Source: Dermatophagoides farinae (Eukaryota; Arthropoda; Arachnida; Sarcoptiformes; Pyroglyphidae). Taken from it: DNA of 64,000 nt. The stretch spans positions 5,185,501-5,249,500 of the forward strand of contig NC_134681.1 in NCBI RefSeq assembly GCF_024713945.1, in the 5' to 3' direction. The translations under genes were made by a program, and so were the position numbers. The notes under the pieces were generated by a model. That model was not told the DNA's origin, did not search any database, and was given only the letters and a program-made list of their open reading frames with translations. Below, piece by piece: positions 62,140 through 64,000 of this stretch (position 1 is the stretch's first letter; every line of letters begins with the position of its first letter).

Positions 62140-63059
62140 ATGGATGCTCTATTCATGCCATTTATTGGATATTTTCATATCCAAATACTAAGCATTGTAA
62201 TGTTTTTGATAATATCTAGTGAATGGTTACTGTGCCATAGTGTCCAGTTGATTGGAATCGAATCCAGAATGGCCACTGAACCTTCAGAAATAACGGCTGT
62301 TGTCATCACCTATTGTCCACTGATTGAAATTGATTACAATTATGAAGCCAACGTAAATCTAACACGTTCCCGCAATTATTATGAATGTCCAGGCAGTCAA
62401 GGACCAATGTACACTCAATGTTGTGAATATAACCGTTGTTGTTTGCCATCTATCTACACTCGACTTGACCAGAAGTGAGCATATCCACTTTCTATTTATG
62501 TATAAATTAACAAGCTAATCGTTTGATTGATTCAATCAACCCAGTGTTTACTACTATGCAGCGTTGATCAGTTTGCTCGGCTTTGCATTATTGATTATCA
62601 TTATATGTTCTTGCTGTACATTACGAAGATGTTTGAAATGCCATAACAAACAGGACCTTCATCTACGAGGTAAGTTACTCTCGTTTTTTTTTATTCTAAT
62701 CTTAATCGAATTCATTTATTATTGTTGCAGAAAACAAATTGTTCGAAATGTCTCACCAACAACAACCGAACCACGTTGGTCATCATACATCACAACAGAC
62801 ATTTGGACCGGAAAGTAAATCAAACCATCATCGAATGGACGATGAATGGTTGCCAGTCATGGATCAGGTGGACGATTCGCCATTAGCACATTATTACAGC
62901 AACCCGAATCCAAATGTCGCAAGAGATGATCATAACTATGTTGAGGGTGGGATAGATGGTGGTAGCTGTTTACCTATGCCATCCATACTAATTAATCCAT
63001 TGGCAGACCATCGACCACAAAATTGGCAGGCCCAATTCTTGTTTGAAGGTATGGTCTAA
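62140..63059 (+). CDS. Cysteine-rich single-pass membrane protein, unknown family
   Basis: Three exons, 62140-62474, 62545-62669 and 62731-63059, all in phase, give 262 residues (279 from the ATG at 62089). A signal sequence (ILSIVMFLIISS) is followed by a short ectodomain with one NLT glycosylation site and a compact motif ECPGSQG...QCCEYNRCC. A membrane span (LISLLGFALLIIIICSCC) comes next, then a Cys/Arg stop-transfer (TLRRCLKC) and a disordered His/Asn/Pro-rich cytosolic tail. The CC..NxCC-before-membrane layout resembles Shisa, CYYR1 and WBP1/VOPP1-type adaptors, but no clear family match can be claimed. It is divergent from the EB-module gene, another small type I protein. Confidence 0.75.
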
Positions 63060-63490
63060 GCCTTTTCTGACCAACTTTCTCATATCATAAACATCATGGA
63101 AACGATCAACTCCGGAACAAAAAAATTTGTACAACTCTTCTATTACTTGATTTGATTTGTGTTTGAATATTATTTAATAAATGTGTTCAATGTGAACACT
63201 GTTTTTTTTCATTTATTCCTTGGTTTAGGCAGAATAGAAGATTTTTAAAAATCATGTCACTGAAAAAGGAACAACAGTATGTTGGCGTAGCTTGTATGTA
63301 TTTTTGTGATAGAAACCCAGTTGTAGTTGGCCAAGGCAGTAGGTGGTATATTTCCTCGCAACAGGAAGCCAGTCTGACATTTTATTAATATGGTATGGGT
63401 GTGTGTATGTGCGATGTTCACTGATTACTAGGTATCGTTGGCTGACTCTAGATGCTGGATCGTTTTTATTTTTGAATGGAGTAAAAGCAT
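63060..63490. other. Shared 3' region of the Cys-rich membrane gene and the calponin-family gene
   Basis: Plus-strand AATAAA at 63176-63181 fits the membrane gene; minus-strand AATAAA at 63386-63381 fits the calponin gene. Confidence 0.5.
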
Positions 63491-64000
63491 TTACATGTGT
63501 CGGGTGTTGCCAAAGTTGAGACCGCTAGCATTTGCGCCTTTGTTTGTACCGTATTGTAAATTGATAACACCTTCACCAGCACGTAATTGTTCTTCCGTGA
63601 AATTACGTTTGTTTTCATCGGCTGGTTTCGGTCCCAAGAACGGACCTGGCCATTCCGGATGCAAATAACACTATATATACAATAAGATGATAAAATAAGA
63701 ATGGGATAATCATGATGGCTAGAATATACTTACAGTTCGGCCCAAAGCCATAATGCATTGAGTCACTTGGGGTATGTTTCGTCGTTCATACAAATCGACT
63801 GTTTGAAAGCAATCGATATCTGGTACACCGTACTCCTTGATTGCCTTTTGGAACTTGTTAATGTTTTCCATCATTTTGAATTGTCCCCCCGAGGTGTTGA
63901 TTTTGGGGATGGCACCTGGTTTCAATTTGTTCATCAATCTGTTAATCAAATGATTAGTCAATTAGGAAACAGTCAGTCTTAATAATTGTTGCTTACCTGC
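63491..64000 (-). CDS. Calponin/transgelin family protein (Mp20-like), 3' part
   Basis: The last exons of a minus-strand gene: 63670-63491 and 63938-63734, plus four bases (GCAG|GTAAGC) of a further exon at 64000-63997. The visible frame reads LMNKLKPGAIPKI, FKMMENINKFQKAIKEYGV, CFQTVDLYERRNIPQV and MALGRT, the C-terminal part of a calponin-homology domain. It continues PEWPGPFLGPKPADENKR and ends with one calponin repeat, VINLQYGTNKGANASGLNF, followed by GNTRHM. This is the architecture of insect muscle protein 20 and vertebrate transgelin, actin-binding proteins of muscle. The N-terminus lies outside the window. Confidence 0.93.

Noticed and set aside
1-64000. Transposon remnants or viral insertions
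   Set aside because: I found no transposase, reverse transcriptase, integrase or capsid-like frames, and no long terminal or inverted repeats by eye.

Overview
The window is nuclear DNA from a small-genome arthropod, most likely an astigmatid mite of the house-dust-mite type (Dermatophagoides or a relative). The evidence is a strongly AT-rich background full of GAT/CAT, CA/TG and poly-A/T tracts, animal-type genes, and introns that are nearly all 51-83 bp with GT..AG ends. There are no operons, CRISPR arrays or bacterial features. I saw no recognisable transposon coding sequence and no convincing tRNA. The species call is inference; the metazoan gene content is direct.

Layout. The left half (1-32.9 kb) is gene-poor. 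It holds an isolated first exon of an NHS/GUK-holder-like gene (minus, 3953-4610) that runs off the left edge, an MPV17L2-like gene (plus, 9615-10359), and an ABCG half-transporter (minus, 12158-14710). An 18-kb stretch without a recognisable gene follows (14.7-32.9 kb). The right half (32.9-64 kb) is dense, with about fifteen genes in 31 kb: CLCA-like (+), deoxynucleoside kinase (-), inositol-pentakisphosphate 2-kinase (+), cullin-5 (-), RACGAP1-like (+), glutaredoxin (-), POGLUT2/3-like (+), a small secreted protein (+), GDP-fucose transporter SLC35C1 (-), a GALNT7/10-like GalNAc-transferase (+), a BTB-BACK protein (+), SGSM3 (+), an EB-module membrane protein (-), a Cys-rich membrane protein (+), and the 3' end of a calponin/Mp20 gene (-). 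Most of these form tail-to-tail pairs 90-430 bp apart, several with polyadenylation signals that imply overlapping 3' ends.

Most striking signals. Three genes keep their domain layout but have lost the residues that define their catalytic or metal-binding modules. The CLCA-like protein has lost both its HEXXH metalloprotease motif and its VWA metal site. The RACGAP1-like protein has Tyr where the RhoGAP arginine finger should be. SGSM3 has lost both TBC fingers while its SH3 and RUN domains stay very similar to human SGSM3. Other genes (IPPK, dNK, glutaredoxin, GALNT, ABCG, cullin-5) keep their key residues. Three secretory-pathway O-glycosylation genes (POGLUT, GDP-fucose transporter, GALNT) lie within 7 kb. 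A 14-bp perfect palindrome, AATAAAATTTTATT, can serve as the poly(A) signal for two converging genes.

Exon boundaries were derived by hand from splice signals and reading-frame continuity. Protein names rest on motif recognition without any database search. Starts of several genes (RACGAP1-like, BTB, dNK) are less certain than their bodies.
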